Counted from the first letter of the stretch, positions 53,057 to 63,673 are shown. The stretch is DNA of 64,000 bases from Semisulcospira habei (GCA_036245525.1 BTPG01000007.1:128899449-128963448), one strand, 5' to 3'. Notes: a model not told the origin generated them from the sequence alone. Made by a program: numbers and translations.

Positions 53057-54060
53057 TTAACCCAGGAGGTGACGAACCATGGAACGTATATTCTCCAACT
53101 CGATCAGCGCCCTATCAAAACACTCTTGGTAGTTACCATTGGGATCTATGGCAGTCCAGCGGCAAATGTTCTCTTGCACCTTTTGTTCATAGTCACTCAT
53201 CAGCTTTTTTCTTTGATGGATGAACCAGTGACACACAGAACCTTTCTCACAGTCCAAGACCACTGTTATGTCATCACTTCTACACAACAATTGCTCTTGC
53301 TGATTTTTTTTGTACAAAACGCATTTCTCAAATCCTGTGTTTCTCTGGTTATCGCGTAAACGTCTTTGTAAAGTTCTGTTCATGATTGATGCGACGTAAT
53401 CTCTCTCTTCAAGAGTGTATGAATCAGTGGTTACACTCGCATCACTAGGGTCAACTTCAGCACTGTCGACACAGTCCATTGCGCACGCTCCAGTCAGCTG
53501 TGTTGTCACGCTGGTACCAATGCACTCTGTAGGTGCATCGTCACTGGTCTCTATCCTGTCCGCTGTGGGTGTGTAGACATCATGGGAAACACGTGCAACC
53601 TCATCACCTGTGGCTTGGGGAGTTGTACACGGCGTGTCGAGAGTGTGTAGCTGTTTGTCTTCGCTGTTTGTAGCTTGTGTGGGCGGGGTGGGCATAAACA
53701 AAGGCAATACTGGTGATAGATTGTCACTTGCCTTGTTTGAACGTTCCTGCCTCCTGGCCTCTGCTCTCATGTAGTCCCGGCGATTGTGGGATGGCGGCTT
53801 CTTGCGGTAGGTTGCAGTAATGGCAGGGGACCCGTGTGCCATACCGGTCAACCTCAGAATGACAACTGTCGAGTCGCCTCTACCGTCAATTTTAAAGGAT
53901 GACAGCGTGTTGTCGCATAGCAGGGCGTTCAAAGCAGCTTCCAAAGCTGAAGGCAGTCCTTCAACTGGCATGGCGTTGAGATTTACTGGCAAAAGGCAGT
54001 ACTTTTTGCAGGAGGTCTCAAATGGCAGCCCTGTTGCTTGCACGATCACGTGACCGACCC
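53057..54060 (-). CDS. Uncharacterised protein, probable terminal exon
   Basis: About 334 codons without interruption, ending in TAA at 53057, far longer than any other frame that is not repeat-derived. The frame has no early ATG: it opens at the edge of a (CT)n tract ending in CTCTAG, so the most natural reading is a 3' splice acceptor at 54060/54061 with the microsatellite as polypyrimidine tract. Seen in order: LPSALEAALNALLC; a TVVILRLTG strand; a basic stretch YRKKPPSHNRRDYMRAEARR; a Thr/Pro/Asp-rich probably disordered middle of about 110 residues; then an ordered C-terminal part with RDYVASIMNRTLQRRL, FEKCVLYKKNQQEQ, DITVVLDCEKGSVCHWFIHQ and a Trp- and Asn-bearing end. I recall similar RRKPPSxxxRDxxR motifs in uncharacterised mollusc proteins, but cannot name a function. 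It could be host or transposon derived. Confidence 0.55.
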
Positions 54061-54105
<45 letters not shown>

Positions 54106-54106
54106 G

Positions 54107-54196
<90 letters not shown>
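54061..54196. repeat. (GA)n microsatellite
   Basis: About 134 bp with few interruptions (GCGG, AAGACA). On the minus strand it is a (CT)n tract directly upstream of the 54060 exon. Confidence 0.95.
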
Positions 54197-54199
<3 letters not shown>

Positions 54200-54681
54200 G
54201 CCAATATCATTTTAGTTATAACAATAACTTCACCTCTTGGCTGCTACTGACCACATCGCTCGGCGGAAAAGACGAGGTATCGTCAGTAGCATCAAGGGGT
54301 TATTGACACCTGGTAGCTGTATTCCTTAAGCTCAAAGGCAGTGCCTGATAACTTTCGCGCTACAGCTACAACACCTGATCTACCTCCTGCAGATAGTGCT
54401 GCGAATAAAAACAGCAACTAAGAACTATAATGGCAGCGACTCTCAGCATGACGTCAATAGCGTCGAAGGAAAGGTGGCGTTTTGTACACGGTGCGTGTGT
54501 AAAGAAAACAATCGACGAATAGTGACGACCAGGATCGGCAGTTCAGTGCATGATCCACCACTATTTACTGTGTCGTACCCCCCTCGACCTGATAGGCGCC
54601 TGTCTTGGTGTCCGCGGCTTTCCCCTATGCCTACACCACCCACTCCTACTGTGTCAAAGTACACAGTGTCGATCATTCGCT
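54197..54681. other. No recognisable gene or repeat
   Basis: If the exon at 53057-54060 is real, earlier exons should lie here or beyond; I could not identify one. Confidence 0.35.
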
Positions 54682-54760
54682 TTAACCTGTTCAGTACCAG
54701 TCGCAGATTGTGTTCCTGCTACTCACCAAAATACCCGAACGTGAATACAAAGTGGCTTCA

Positions 54761-54826
54761 GTAAGAGGTATTGATCCTCATGAGCCCCCGCAACTGCGGG
54801 GGCTTATGAGGATCTATACCTCTTGC
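54761..54826. repeat. PAL-A core 1 (CCCCCGC type)
   Basis: GTAAGAGGTATTGATCCTCA faces TGAGGATCTATACCTCTTGC; GGTAT/ATACC is a compensated variant of GGCAT/ATGCC. Confidence 0.9.
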
Positions 54827-54929
54827 AGTCGGGCTGGCTCATTTTTTCTCGGCACTGTGTTCCTGCAATCTTCGTAAATTCAACACCAAAATACCCGAGT
54901 TGTCCGCACATCGATACAAAGTGGTTTCG

Positions 54930-55001
54930 GCAAGAGGCATAGATTCTCATGAGCCCCCGAAACTGCGGGGGCCGGGGCTCATGAGGATCTATACCTCTTG
55001 C
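54930..55001. repeat. PAL-A core 2, with GGGGCC insertion
   Basis: GCAAGAGGCATAGATTCTCA but right arm TGAGGATCTATACCTCTTGC: this right arm matches core 1, not its own left arm. Confidence 0.88.
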
Positions 55002-55146
55002 AGTGGAGTTGGTGTTCACATTTTCTCGGCACTGAACAGGTTAACGCAGACAATGTTCTGCAAAATGAATCGACACTGACAGTTTAAGAGTCGCGCCTGA
55101 TTAGCCTGACTCTTACAGAGTAAATGGCGTTTAGACAATAGGGATC

Positions 55147-55265
55147 GTGTGAGTTATTGGTTAATATTTTTTACGGGTGATATTTGGCAGGCAGCCAAAG
55201 CGAAGTACACTGAGCATTCCTCGAACCAAATATCACCCGATGTGGAAAACTACCCGATAACCCAC
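55147..55265. repeat. Foldback with CGGGTGATATTTGG arms
   Basis: GGGTGATATTTGG (55176) and CCAAATATCACCC (55228), with weaker outer pairing GAGTTATTGGTTA/TACCCGATAACCC. Confidence 0.65.
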
Positions 55266-55477
55266 GACAGCAATGTTGCCCAAGCAGTTTATATCACGCA
55301 CTTCCTTCTAGTTCTACTGTCTTACTAATTTTGGGGGATTGAAAACAACTTTCAAAGCTTTAGCGGCCATTTGCATGGGAAGGGACACATCATAACTTAA
55401 AAGTGTCATTCCAAGGCAAGAAACAGATCTTTACAAAGCTACTACAGTGTCTATTCATGTAAGAAAACACGTCTCTG
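55266..55477. other. No recognisable gene or repeat
   Basis: Nothing supported here. Confidence 0.3.
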
Positions 55478-55676
55478 TTAAACCTATTTGACCCCACGGT
55501 CTCATTTACAAAATTTTCGAGGTGTCACCTGACGACTTTGAATCATTTGCAGGAGACCGTGATAATTCAAGGGTACTGCCAGATTAGCTTGGCGCCTGAA
55601 GGCGCCAAGCTAATCTGGCACTACCCTTGAATTATCATGGTCAATACATGTATGACATTGGGGCTGTATGGGTTAA
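55478..55676. mobile_element. MITE-B (B2)
   Basis: TTAAACCTATTTGACCCC to TTGGGGCTGTATGGGTTAA; core perfect around GGCGCCTGAAGGCGCC. Confidence 0.88.
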
Positions 55677-55904
55677 AAATGAAACAAAACACCACGTAAT
55701 TGTTTTTAACAAAAGGCAGAGAACGACAGAACAGGAGCAGACGACGAGACTGATGATGTCATGTATCACTGCGCGCCCTGTTATTAGGTAACGGCCGCTA
55801 AGGGTACAATATTTTCTCACTGGTAAATCTCACACTGAGTCAGTAATCACCACCCCTGAAAGTGCAACTGCGAGCGGTATAGACATGAATAGACAGACAC
55901 ATCA

Positions 55905-56045
55905 GACGCGCGCCTAATTAGCTAGGTTTCTAAAGGGTAGTGTCCGATTAACTTGATTAGCTTCCGAAACCACCCTTGAACTATCATGGTCAGCGTGAAG
56001 CTAATTAGGCACTGCCCTTTCGCTGTTATGATCCTTCCACAGTTG
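55905..56045. repeat. Scrambled MITE-B core
   Basis: TTTCTAAAGGGTAGTGTCCGATTAACTTGATTAGC, ACCACCCTTGAACTATCATGGTCA and GAAGCTAATTAGGCACTGCCCTTT: pieces of both core subtypes nested in one foldback. Confidence 0.5.
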
Positions 56046-56073
56046 CAGGTGTCTCTTATAGAGTAAACAATAA

Positions 56074-56504
56074 TTAGCTCATTCTACCCCAGACACGCCA
56101 CATCAATATATGGATCGACCATGACAGTTCAAGGGTGATGCCAGAATAGCTTGGCCCCTATGGTATCAGTTTCAGCCAACTTAATAAAATTTCAAATACA
56201 AAACGATTTCCAAATACCGTGTAGCTCGCTTGAGCTTGCCCTTAGCACCACGTCAATGTTCTGTGTTTACGTACAGTGTGTGAGTGAATGCGTGTGATTC
56301 ACGTGAGCGTGCTTGTTGGGTTCAGTTCGCGGCTACATTCTGCGCATTGAGTTATATTATAAATATGAGAAATGCGCCATATAAATGCTATGCATTATTA
56401 TTATTATTAACTATCATGGTCGATCTGTGTCCTGCACTGCACTGCAGTCTTCAGAGAACAACGGCAAAATTTAAGGATTTCGGTGTTGGGGTAGAATGAG
56501 TTAA
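56074..56504. mobile_element. MITE-B interrupted by a non-LTR tail fragment
   Basis: TTAGCTCATTCTACCCCAGAC and GTTGGGGTAGAATGAGTTAA ends. The left arm stops at TTGGCCCCTATGG (56162) and the right resumes at AACTATCATGGTCGATC (56410). The insert ends TAAATATGAGAAATGCGCCATATAAATGC then (ATT)n, a common LINE/SINE 3' tail style. Confidence 0.65.
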
Positions 56505-56931
56505 CCATGACAGCTCAAGAATTTGCTGGGCTCCTAGAGGATAGGACCTGCACAAGCGTCAAGCTACTCAGTCATTACCCTTTACCTGTTTTGATCGTTC
56601 TATCTCCCACGTTAGTGACAACACCAAACTGCCAGCCATCTAAATAGATTACCCATCTGTAGCAGAAAAGCGTTGAGCCAATTAGTTACTACCCTTCAGC
56701 TGTTTTGGTCGATCGATATCCTGTGATCATTACACCGACTGAAACAACACCATTTATCATAAATGTCAGCCATCTGGACAGATCAACTGTCTAGACAAGA
56801 GCGCCAGACACGGTCGTACGGTAAAGGCCGTCAAATCATTTGATATTCCTCGCAAAGCAAAGAGATACTGAACAAAGACGGAATCAAGCAAGATTGGAAA
56901 CGGAAAAACACCACAAGTTTATTAACCTATT
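56505..56931. other. No gene; worn MITE-B fragments
   Basis: CATGACAGCTCAAGAATTTGC (56508) and ACCCTTCAGCTGTTTTGGTCGATCGATATCCTG (56690) resemble MITE-B arms. Confidence 0.4.
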
Positions 56932-57112
56932 AGCCTCGACACACTACAGCGGGAAATGGATCGATCGTGATAATTCAAGTGTAGTGCCAGATTAGCTTGG
57001 CCCCTGATGGCGCCAAGCTAATCTGGCACTACCCTTGAATTATCACAGTCGATGGTACACAGTTGATAGATGACAACTAAAAAATTTGCGACCTTGGGGT
57101 TAAATGGGTTAA
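56932..57112. mobile_element. MITE-B (B2)
   Basis: TTAACCTATTAGCC to GGGGTTAAATGGGTTAA; core arms near perfect. Confidence 0.87.
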
Positions 57113-57117
57113 ACCGC

Positions 57118-57262
57118 TGTAACTGTCCTTTCTAAGCGTCTTTCTTGTCGGGATTCATTTGCATAGTACAACACAGTGTAATGCACTTGTGCTGCCTTCC
57201 TAAGCGTGTTTCTTTGTGGGATATTTCTTTGCATTTGACAAGCGGGACAGTCACCCAATTGG
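57118..57262. mobile_element. FB-C-like, two same-direction arms
   Basis: CTGTCCTTTCTAAGCGTCTTTCTTG and GCCTTCCTAAGCGTGTTTCTTTG repeat the right arm in direct orientation; no left arm. Outer AACTGTCC/GGGACAGTC is inverted. Confidence 0.6.
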
Positions 57263-58034
57263 TCTGCGTTTCGAGAAGTGAAGTTACTTTCCTGCAACAA
57301 TCTTGAAATACTTTACCGTCATCCAAACCCGTACAATTTTTTTTATTATTTTTGTTCTAAGAGTTTTCAAGTGCCACTGTTGAAAATTATGTTTCAATCA
57401 AGTTTCTTTCACCTCAAATCTTTCTGACCAGTGTGACACTTGACAAGTGCACATTTTTGTGTCAATGTCATTCTCGGGGATCTCGCCTCCAAAAAGTGCT
57501 CGCACGGTCAGATTCATGGACCAACAGAAAGCACTTGTCACCATTCCGCCCTCTTGTTCCCCCGCGAACCCACCTCACGTGGAAGAGTTCTCGTCTCATT
57601 GAGCTAGTACGTCGCTGTCAAGACAAGTCGTCATATACAGAAGCCCTTCGCCTGCTAAGCATTCACAATACGATCACAGGCTTCGAATCCAATGACTTCC
57701 TCCCTGTGAGAAGAACAGACGAATCGGTCATCCCAAGAGGGAGAAATGAAAGTCCTTGGAAAGCTGTGCATCTGTGGGACCGATCGACACACGTGGGCCA
57801 GAAGCACGAATAAGCTTAAAATTCTGCGCAAGCCAGTACGCAAGGAACGCCGCTAAAGCGGCGCACCTTCAATTCAATTAACCGCTAGGGGCAATTGAAG
57901 TGGTCCGACAAATATACACAAAACTTTCACACAATAATGATACAAACAATCAATTCAATTAAAGTCTAATGTATTTAAAAACAGCATACCATACGTGCAC
58001 ATATGTGCACCTTGCATTCTGGTCCGCGTAGGAT
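57263..58034. other. No firm gene; weak ORF at 57433-57813
   Basis: An open frame on the plus strand (57433-57813, about 120 residues, ends WDRSTHVGQKHE) starts without ATG and resembles nothing I know. It may be a relic exon or chance. CGCTAAAGCGGC/GCCGC-type and CAATTGAAG/CTTCAATT pairs at 57850-57900 form a small inverted repeat. Confidence 0.2.
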
Positions 58035-58231
58035 TTAACCCTTTTCATTTTGATACTTCGTTTCAAGAAATAAAGATGACTGTGACAGTTCAAGGGTGAT
58101 GCCATTCTGGCACCACCCTTTAACTAAAGTAGTTGATCTACCTTCTAATCTGTAATGTCGCCTTCATAGGACAATTCGCATTTTTCTTAATATTATTATT
58201 TTTTAATAGGCCTCAGGAAGTAATGGCTTAA
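58035..58231. mobile_element. MITE-B (B1), core reduced
   Basis: TTAACCCTTTTCATTTTG to CTCAGGAAGTAATGGCTTAA. The core is cut to TTCAAGGGTGATGCCATTCTGGCACCACCC. Confidence 0.82.
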
Positions 58232-58769
58232 GATCTAAATCCACCGTACGCAAGATTTACGCCTTGTGGAGGATTTCAGTCATAACGGCATCCTTACTCA
58301 GGATTCGCGCTCTCTCGTGCAACTCAACCATGCTCCGCCCGCGCTGCCTCATGGGACTCCGTGCGTCTCGCAGACGGGACAGGCTGTGTGTACAAGGGCG
58401 TGAAAAGTCCCTTAACAATGCTACCGCTGGGAACGGCGCGTCACTTCAACAGCTGTAGGGGTAAATAAAGGTTACAAAGAAAGAGAAACGCTGAATTCAT
58501 GGCATTTGACAAATCAAGCTTATAAATCCGCTGCGAATTTCATGCGATAGCAAGACCTTATAGCATACTACACCAAGCCCTTTTGACACTTGTAACCAAA
58601 GTCGAAGTGTCTACAACAAGTCCAGGTAGTTTGCATTACACGCTTGATGCAAAAAGGAACCTTTGGAAGTCGACACTGACTAACAGAGCAAAGCAGAACC
58701 CTTCATTATTTGAAAAAAAATGAAGACTGTTGGAGCACACTTCTGTGTAACAAATATTCGCTAATTGCA

Positions 58770-58773
<4 letters not shown>
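58232..58773. other. No gene recognised
   Basis: A possible PAL-A right-half remnant GCCTCATGGGACTCCGTGCGTCTCGC at 58346. Confidence 0.35.

Positions 58774-58862
<89 letters not shown>
58774..58862. repeat. (TC)n microsatellite
   Basis: About 89 bp. Confidence 0.95.
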
Positions 58863-58864
<2 letters not shown>

Positions 58865-59109
58865 GCACACACACATGCCATGAATAGGAAGAGAACACAC
58901 TGAGGTGTAAAATGATTGATAATTTTTTGGGACCCCCCCCCCTCCCCACCCAAAAAAAAAACAAAACAAAAAAACAGATCATCAAGACGTTTTGCCACCT
59001 GTGGACTTGTCGGGCTCCATGCCTCGGGTCCGTGAATACAGGTGTAAGGAAGACGCTGAAGGTGCAGAACCAACACCCTCCTCCGCCCAAAGCACCCGGA
59101 CGTAATACA

Positions 59110-59191
59110 GCACGATGTATAGATCCTCAAGTACCACCCGAAGGAGGTATAAATCTTCAGGTGGGGGAGCATGAGGATCTATGCCTCTTGT
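59110..59191. repeat. PAL-A, rearranged
   Basis: GTATAGATCCTCAAGTACCACC and GGTATAAATCTTCAGGTGGGG are two left arms, followed by one right arm GAGCATGAGGATCTATGCCTC. Confidence 0.65.
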
Positions 59192-59475
59192 GGCTGTAGG
59201 TTGAGCATTTTCGGCATTTCTTCAGGTGTGAAGTCATTAATTCTAACCATGTAGTCACACACAATAAGCCACCGGCAATTTCCGGCTGTTGCGCATACCA
59301 CCAGACAGAGAACCAGCAAACAGTATTATTATTGCCAACAAGAGTGTTGTAACTTCAAGGGCCACTTGAGGTCTCACATAACAGCAATCCACCGCTACTT
59401 CAAATTTGCCTTGAACCGTTCGCCAGTTTAGTACTTTTAGTATATTGATTGTTGAACATCGATCGAATAGTTTTA
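59192..59475. other. No recognisable gene or repeat
   Basis: Nothing supported here. Confidence 0.3.
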
Positions 59476-59664
59476 TAACCCCTTCACTGACAAAAACAAA
59501 ATTACGGTCCAACTGCAAGAGGCATAGATCTTCATGAGCCCCCGCGATCTATGCCTCTTGCTAAAACCACTTTGGGTCTATGTTCCTGTGACCGCTGGGG
59601 ATCTTTGACGTTCAATTTGCGATTTCGAAAACGCTGTCTGCAACCACTGGCTAGTGAAGGGGTT
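59476..59664. mobile_element. MITE-A with centre-deleted PAL-A (59515-59561)
   Basis: TAACCCCTTCACTGACA to GGCTAGTGAAGGGGTT. The core goes from GCCCCCGC directly to GATCTATGCC. Confidence 0.75.
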
Positions 59665-59665
59665 C

Positions 59666-60443
59666 TTAAAGTACCATTACGCATAAACCCGAAGACACGT
59701 TTCTGCACCATTTGTGTTTGTTATGTCTTGTCGACACAGCTAGTGAACTTTAAAAGCAGTCTGGACAGGCAGCAACAGCACATGCGTAATCGCACTTATT
59801 TATTGTCAGGTTTCTTGATATTAAGACGGTGTGTGCTGAACTGGTTTCTCCTGTGTCCAAATGAACCATAACTAGATCTGTCTGTAGCGTTTCGTAACCG
59901 TTTGTTAAGGCCCCGCCACACATGCCCGATTTTGAGGCCGATTCCCGAGCAGTTTCGAATCGGTAGGTGATCGAACTGGACTATAAAAACGTGTGCACTG
60001 CCACACATTTCCCGACTTTTTTAGCCGACCGGTTTGAACCAAAGATCAAGGTCGTACCTGTTCTGCAAAATGGCTGCTAGTTTTGACAGTGATGATGATG
60101 TGCTTGCATTATCAGCAGTTTTGCATCATATTCGGGATGAGGCGGGCGAGACATCGGCAACGAAGGTGGTACTGATCTTCCGCCATTTTCAAACTGAAAC
60201 GACGTGCTTTGCGAGACGCGCTCTGACTGGTTGCAGCTTACAATCGGGGCCGATTCGGATCGGAAAAATAGAGCAGGTTCTAGACACCGGATTCCCAGCC
60301 GGTTGGGATCGGATCGGATATATGACGTCATCCGATCGCAATCGGATCGGAATCGGCTTCAAAATCGGGGCACAACCGGCGTGTGTGGCGGGGCCTTTAC
60401 AGTAGTGAATCTTGGAACAGTTACTTCGGTAGTGGGCCTTTAA
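59666..60443. mobile_element. MITE-H interrupted by a Harbinger-like element
   Basis: TTAAAGTACCATTACGC to GGTAGTGGGCCTTTAA. Aligns with 5854-6226 except for the insertion between TTCGTAACCGTTTGTTA and TTACAGTAGTGAATC. Confidence 0.8.
59908..60396. mobile_element. PIF/Harbinger-like deletion derivative
   Basis: Inverted ends AGGCCCCGCCACACA and TGTGTGGCGGGGCCT, continuing imperfectly (CCCGATTTTGAGGCCGATTCC / GGAATCGGCTTCAAAATCGGGG), with the 3 bp target TTA duplicated (59905-59907, 60397-60399). TTA/TAA targets are typical of PIF/Harbinger (family knowledge). Inside, ATGGCTGCTAGTTTTGAC at 60070 opens MAASFDSDDDVLALSAVLHHI, similar in style to the acidic start of animal Harbinger transposases; the rest of a transposase is absent. 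Confidence 0.65.
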
Positions 60444-60818
60444 GCTCCATGACTTATACGACTTCCAAGATACGTGAACAGACGAAGTCAAGAACTGTTA
60501 ATGCATGACCACTTTACAGAAACTAACTTTGAAAATTTGATATACTGTACTTATTTGAATGAAGATTCCGTAACTCTGTGACAGATTATTCCACAGGGAA
60601 AGCTAACTCACTTCAGGTGCGGCAACATAACCATAAGCACACTCAAACTATGATAATCGCAAGCCGTGTGCGTGAATCTATGACACAAACAACACAGCAC
60701 ACTCTGCATAACATCACGCCACAAGTAGGATGTTTTGTTTTGTTTAAAAATATACATATATATTATATATTTTCTCTGTTGCATATACGTAAAGACCATT
60801 TTGTCTGCCGGCTCATCA

Positions 60819-60821
<3 letters not shown>
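60444..60821. other. No recognisable gene or repeat
   Basis: Nothing supported here. Confidence 0.35.

Positions 60822-60908
<87 letters not shown>
60822..60908. repeat. (GT)n microsatellite
   Basis: About 87 bp. Confidence 0.95.
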
Positions 60909-60910
<2 letters not shown>

Positions 60911-60999
60911 TGTGTGGTGTGAGTTTTTGCCCTTGTAAATTAATGTATATTTTTTTGTTGTATGTGCTTGTTTGTGTATTCTGCTTCACTGTTTCATTA

Positions 61000-61092
61000 C
61001 TGTGATTGTAAAGCGCCTAGAGCACCTTGGTGATTAGGCGCTATACAAATTACCTTTATTATTATTATTATTATTATTATAGTATTATTTGT
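61000..61092 (+). mobile_element. LINE/SINE 3' tail
   Basis: GATTGTAAAGCGCCTAGAGC, TTAGGCGCTATACAAATTAC then (ATT)n: the 3' tail style of L2/CR1-like elements and their SINEs (family knowledge). The upstream body was not recognised. Confidence 0.6.
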
Positions 61093-61149
61093 TGTTCAGG
61101 TCAGAAACTGAAAAAGGCGGTCGTTCAACAACGACAAAATGCACACTGC

Positions 61150-61352
61150 TTAACCCTTTGAGCCCCAAGTCCCATTTCTCAGGTGTTGCCTAACGACTAT
61201 GTACCAGTTGTAGGAGATGGATGGATGATGATAATTCAAGGGTAGTGCTAGATGAGCTTGGCGCCTTCAGGCGCCAAGCTCATCTGGCACTTCCCTTGAA
61301 TTATCATCATCACTCCATCTCCTGCTGCAGGGTCCCGGGGCTAAAAGGGTTC
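61150..61352. mobile_element. MITE-B (B2), GATGAGC variant
   Basis: TTAACCCTTTGAGCCCC to GGGGCTAAAAGGGTTC. GATGAGCTTGG pairs with CCAAGCTCATC where others have GATTAGC/GCTAATC; the flank GATGATGATAATTC is matched by GAATTATCATCATC. Confidence 0.88.
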
Positions 61353-61673
61353 TGAGAATACAGAACTCCATCGAATGACCCCCTTTCTGACCATACAGTT
61401 ATTTTGACTTTTGGAAAGTTGAGCAACGCGTTACAAGTATACAATTACAAGCTTTCCACTCGCACTGGATAAACTCGCTTGCCGAACACAAGTAAAGTTC
61501 ACTGTACACAGGCCGTATTTTGTCTACACATATACTTAAGCTATAAGAGGACCCATAAACCCCCGGCTAAACAAAAGGCGGCAGGATTCAGTCCTATCGT
61601 AAACTTCACGCCATGGCTGTTGCCGCATGAAACACAAACGTGTTTCCAATATATAAAAAAAAGAATCACTAAC
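61353..61673. other. No recognisable gene or repeat
   Basis: Nothing supported here. Confidence 0.35.
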
Positions 61674-61697
61674 TGAGATCTATGCCTCTTGCAGATG
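61674..61697. repeat. PAL-A right-end fragment
   Basis: GAGATCTATGCCTCTTGC only. Confidence 0.6.
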
Positions 61698-62066
61698 GAT
61701 ATTCTTACTGCGCGAGGCCCGTGAGGCTCTATGTAAATTATCGGGAGGCCTCGAGTCCGCGCAACCTTAACCCATTACGTGCGAGTTGTGACTGATAAAC
61801 TGGGCGAGGTATGCGACCTTTTGTTGACCCAAGCCTGCCGTATCTGCCCGACCGCTCTCCCGCCTCCCTGCCCATCCCACACACCTGAGTTCTCTTACCT
61901 GTGCGCAGGTAGACTATTCACTACTAGCACACAAATCAAAATACCATAGTGCGTGAAAGAAAGTCCACCGTGACAAGCATGGTCCAATCCAATCCATCCA
62001 AATCCACTTGTAATGCGCAGCAACTTCCATTATGATAATGCTCGTGGCGCTCGATTGCAGAGAGAG

Positions 62067-62105
<39 letters not shown>

Positions 62106-62509
62106 TTTTTTTAAAAAGAGAGAGGGAAAAAGAATGAAGAAGAGGGCGGCTTGGCGAGAACACATGAAGCATGGTACTACGTTGCTAAGCGGCAGCGGTC
62201 AGGAAACCACCATCGAAGCACATGCACATTAAAATGTTCATTCTAATTCTCAGCAGGTAGTGACCCGATGAATCAAACAGATGCATGTTGATACATAGAT
62301 CTTGAAGAAGTACCGTGACTGCAGACGTAGAAAATGCCAAAAGCTTGCCTTCTTCTTCGCCACACTGTGGAATCCCCCGCTAGTTCGAGAAATGCGCGAC
62401 AAGTCAGGAAATAGGGCTAGGGATAAACACATCGACTTCGTCGAGCCGAAACGCCGAAATGCTAAAATTTGTTGGCTGTCCTCTGATGACTTGAAGCTGA
62501 TTCTGAGGA
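61698..62509. other. No gene; (AAT)n tract
   Basis: (AAT)n at 62069-62104 followed by a T-run. Otherwise unrecognised. Confidence 0.4.
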
Positions 62510-62698
62510 AAGATCGACCACGATACATGTATGTATTTCAAGAGTGGTGCCAGAACAGCTTGGCGCTTCCAGGCGTCAAGCCATTCTAGCACCACCCTTG
62601 AACTACCTTGGTCGATTAACCTACACAATTTTAATGTAATTTTCAGGTGACCTCAATTTCCCAAATAGGAATTTCAACCTTATGGTTAAATAGGTTAA
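62510..62698. mobile_element. MITE-B, left end lost
   Basis: Core TTTCAAGAGTGGTGCCAGAA...GGCGCTTCCAGGCGTC...; right end TTATGGTTAAATAGGTTAA. Confidence 0.78.
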
Positions 62699-62861
62699 CA
62701 CATACAGACGTGACATAAAACAAGACTCGGACCATGATAGTGCAAGGGTGGTGTCAGAATAGCTTGGCGCCTCTAGGCGCCAAGCTATTCTGAAACCACA
62801 CTTGAACTATCTTTTCTGCCTTAAACACTGTACAATCCCCGCGTAGAACTAAATGTGTTAA
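62695..62861. mobile_element. MITE-B, CACAT-ended variant
   Basis: TTAACACATACAG to CTAAATGTGTTAA, with TTAA at both ends and the core centred on GGCGCCTCTAGGCGCC. The left TTAA is shared with the previous copy. Confidence 0.85.
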
Positions 62862-63556
62862 AGAATGCGTTTTGAATGTGATACCGCACACGTGTTCACG
62901 CACTTGTGTGAGAGCTTTAGAGAGCATTAATCAGCAGATGCCACCACTGAAGGATTGTTTGATCAATACACAACAATGCAGCCGCATAGGCGTCGTTTGC
63001 AAAGTATATATATGGTACATAGCTGTGAAATCTATAAAATGTAATCTCTCGGCTCTATTTATCTCTGCCAAGTGGCTCCAATCGAGAAAATTAAAAAGAT
63101 TCGCACGAAACGCATACGTGTTTAATGTCTTTGTCATTTAAAAAAACAAATTACGCGTAACGCAAAAGTTTTCACACTCATATCAACAAGGCACACAAGA
63201 CAAGACAGGATCTTACAATCGGGTCCATGTCCAGGGATCTCCTACGATATATACACGTTTTAAAAAAATCAGTCGAAATAATAAATATATAATTATATAA
63301 TATACTGTAATAATGATAACTGATTAAAATAAATGAAATTGTAGCTGGCTTTTTCCTGCGGCCGGCTCTTTGCCACCCTTTCCACGCATACATCCTGACA
63401 ATGGTCAAGCCGTTGGGTGTGTGTGTGTGGGGGGGGGGGGGGGGGGAGGGAAGAATCCATCCGACGAGCCGACCTCATCAAAATTATGTACTTTCGTAAA
63501 AACAAGGAAGTGCGTCTTAGCCTAAGAAGCCCCGTCATGCTACAACAAGCTGTCGA
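62862..63556. other. No gene; poly-G run
   Basis: (GT)n plus poly-G at 63417-63446. Otherwise unrecognised. Confidence 0.4.
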
Positions 63557-63627
63557 TCGACCGTGATAGTTCAAGGGTGGTGTTAGAACAGCTTCCGACA
63601 CCACCCTTGAACTATCATGGTCAGTGT
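63557..63627. repeat. MITE-B core with shortened centre
   Basis: GACCGTGATAGTTCAAGGGTGGTGT pairs with CACCACCCTTGAACTATCATGGTC; GGCGCC is missing. Confidence 0.8.
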
Positions 63628-63628
63628 G

Positions 63629-63673
63629 TTTTATATCCGTGTGAGGTCATGCAGATCTCACACGGATATAAAA
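63629..63673. repeat. Perfect hairpin
   Basis: TTTTATATCCGTGTGAG and CTCACACGGATATAAAA, 17 of 17 paired, loop 11 bp. It starts 2 bp after the previous palindrome. Confidence 0.85.

Larger units (their letters stand above)
54682..55044. mobile_element. MITE-A with duplicated interior (two PAL-A cores)
   Basis: TTAACCTGTTCAGTACC to CTCGGCACTGAACAGGTTAA with intact TTAA on both sides. The interior is tandemly duplicated: GTGTTCCTGC, CACCAAAATACCCGA, ATACAAAGTGG and a PAL-A occur twice, giving cores at 54761 and 54930. Confidence 0.85.

Noticed and set aside
57433..57813. 126-residue open frame as a gene
   Set aside because: Non-ATG start and no recognisable family; left as a remark in the intergenic entry.
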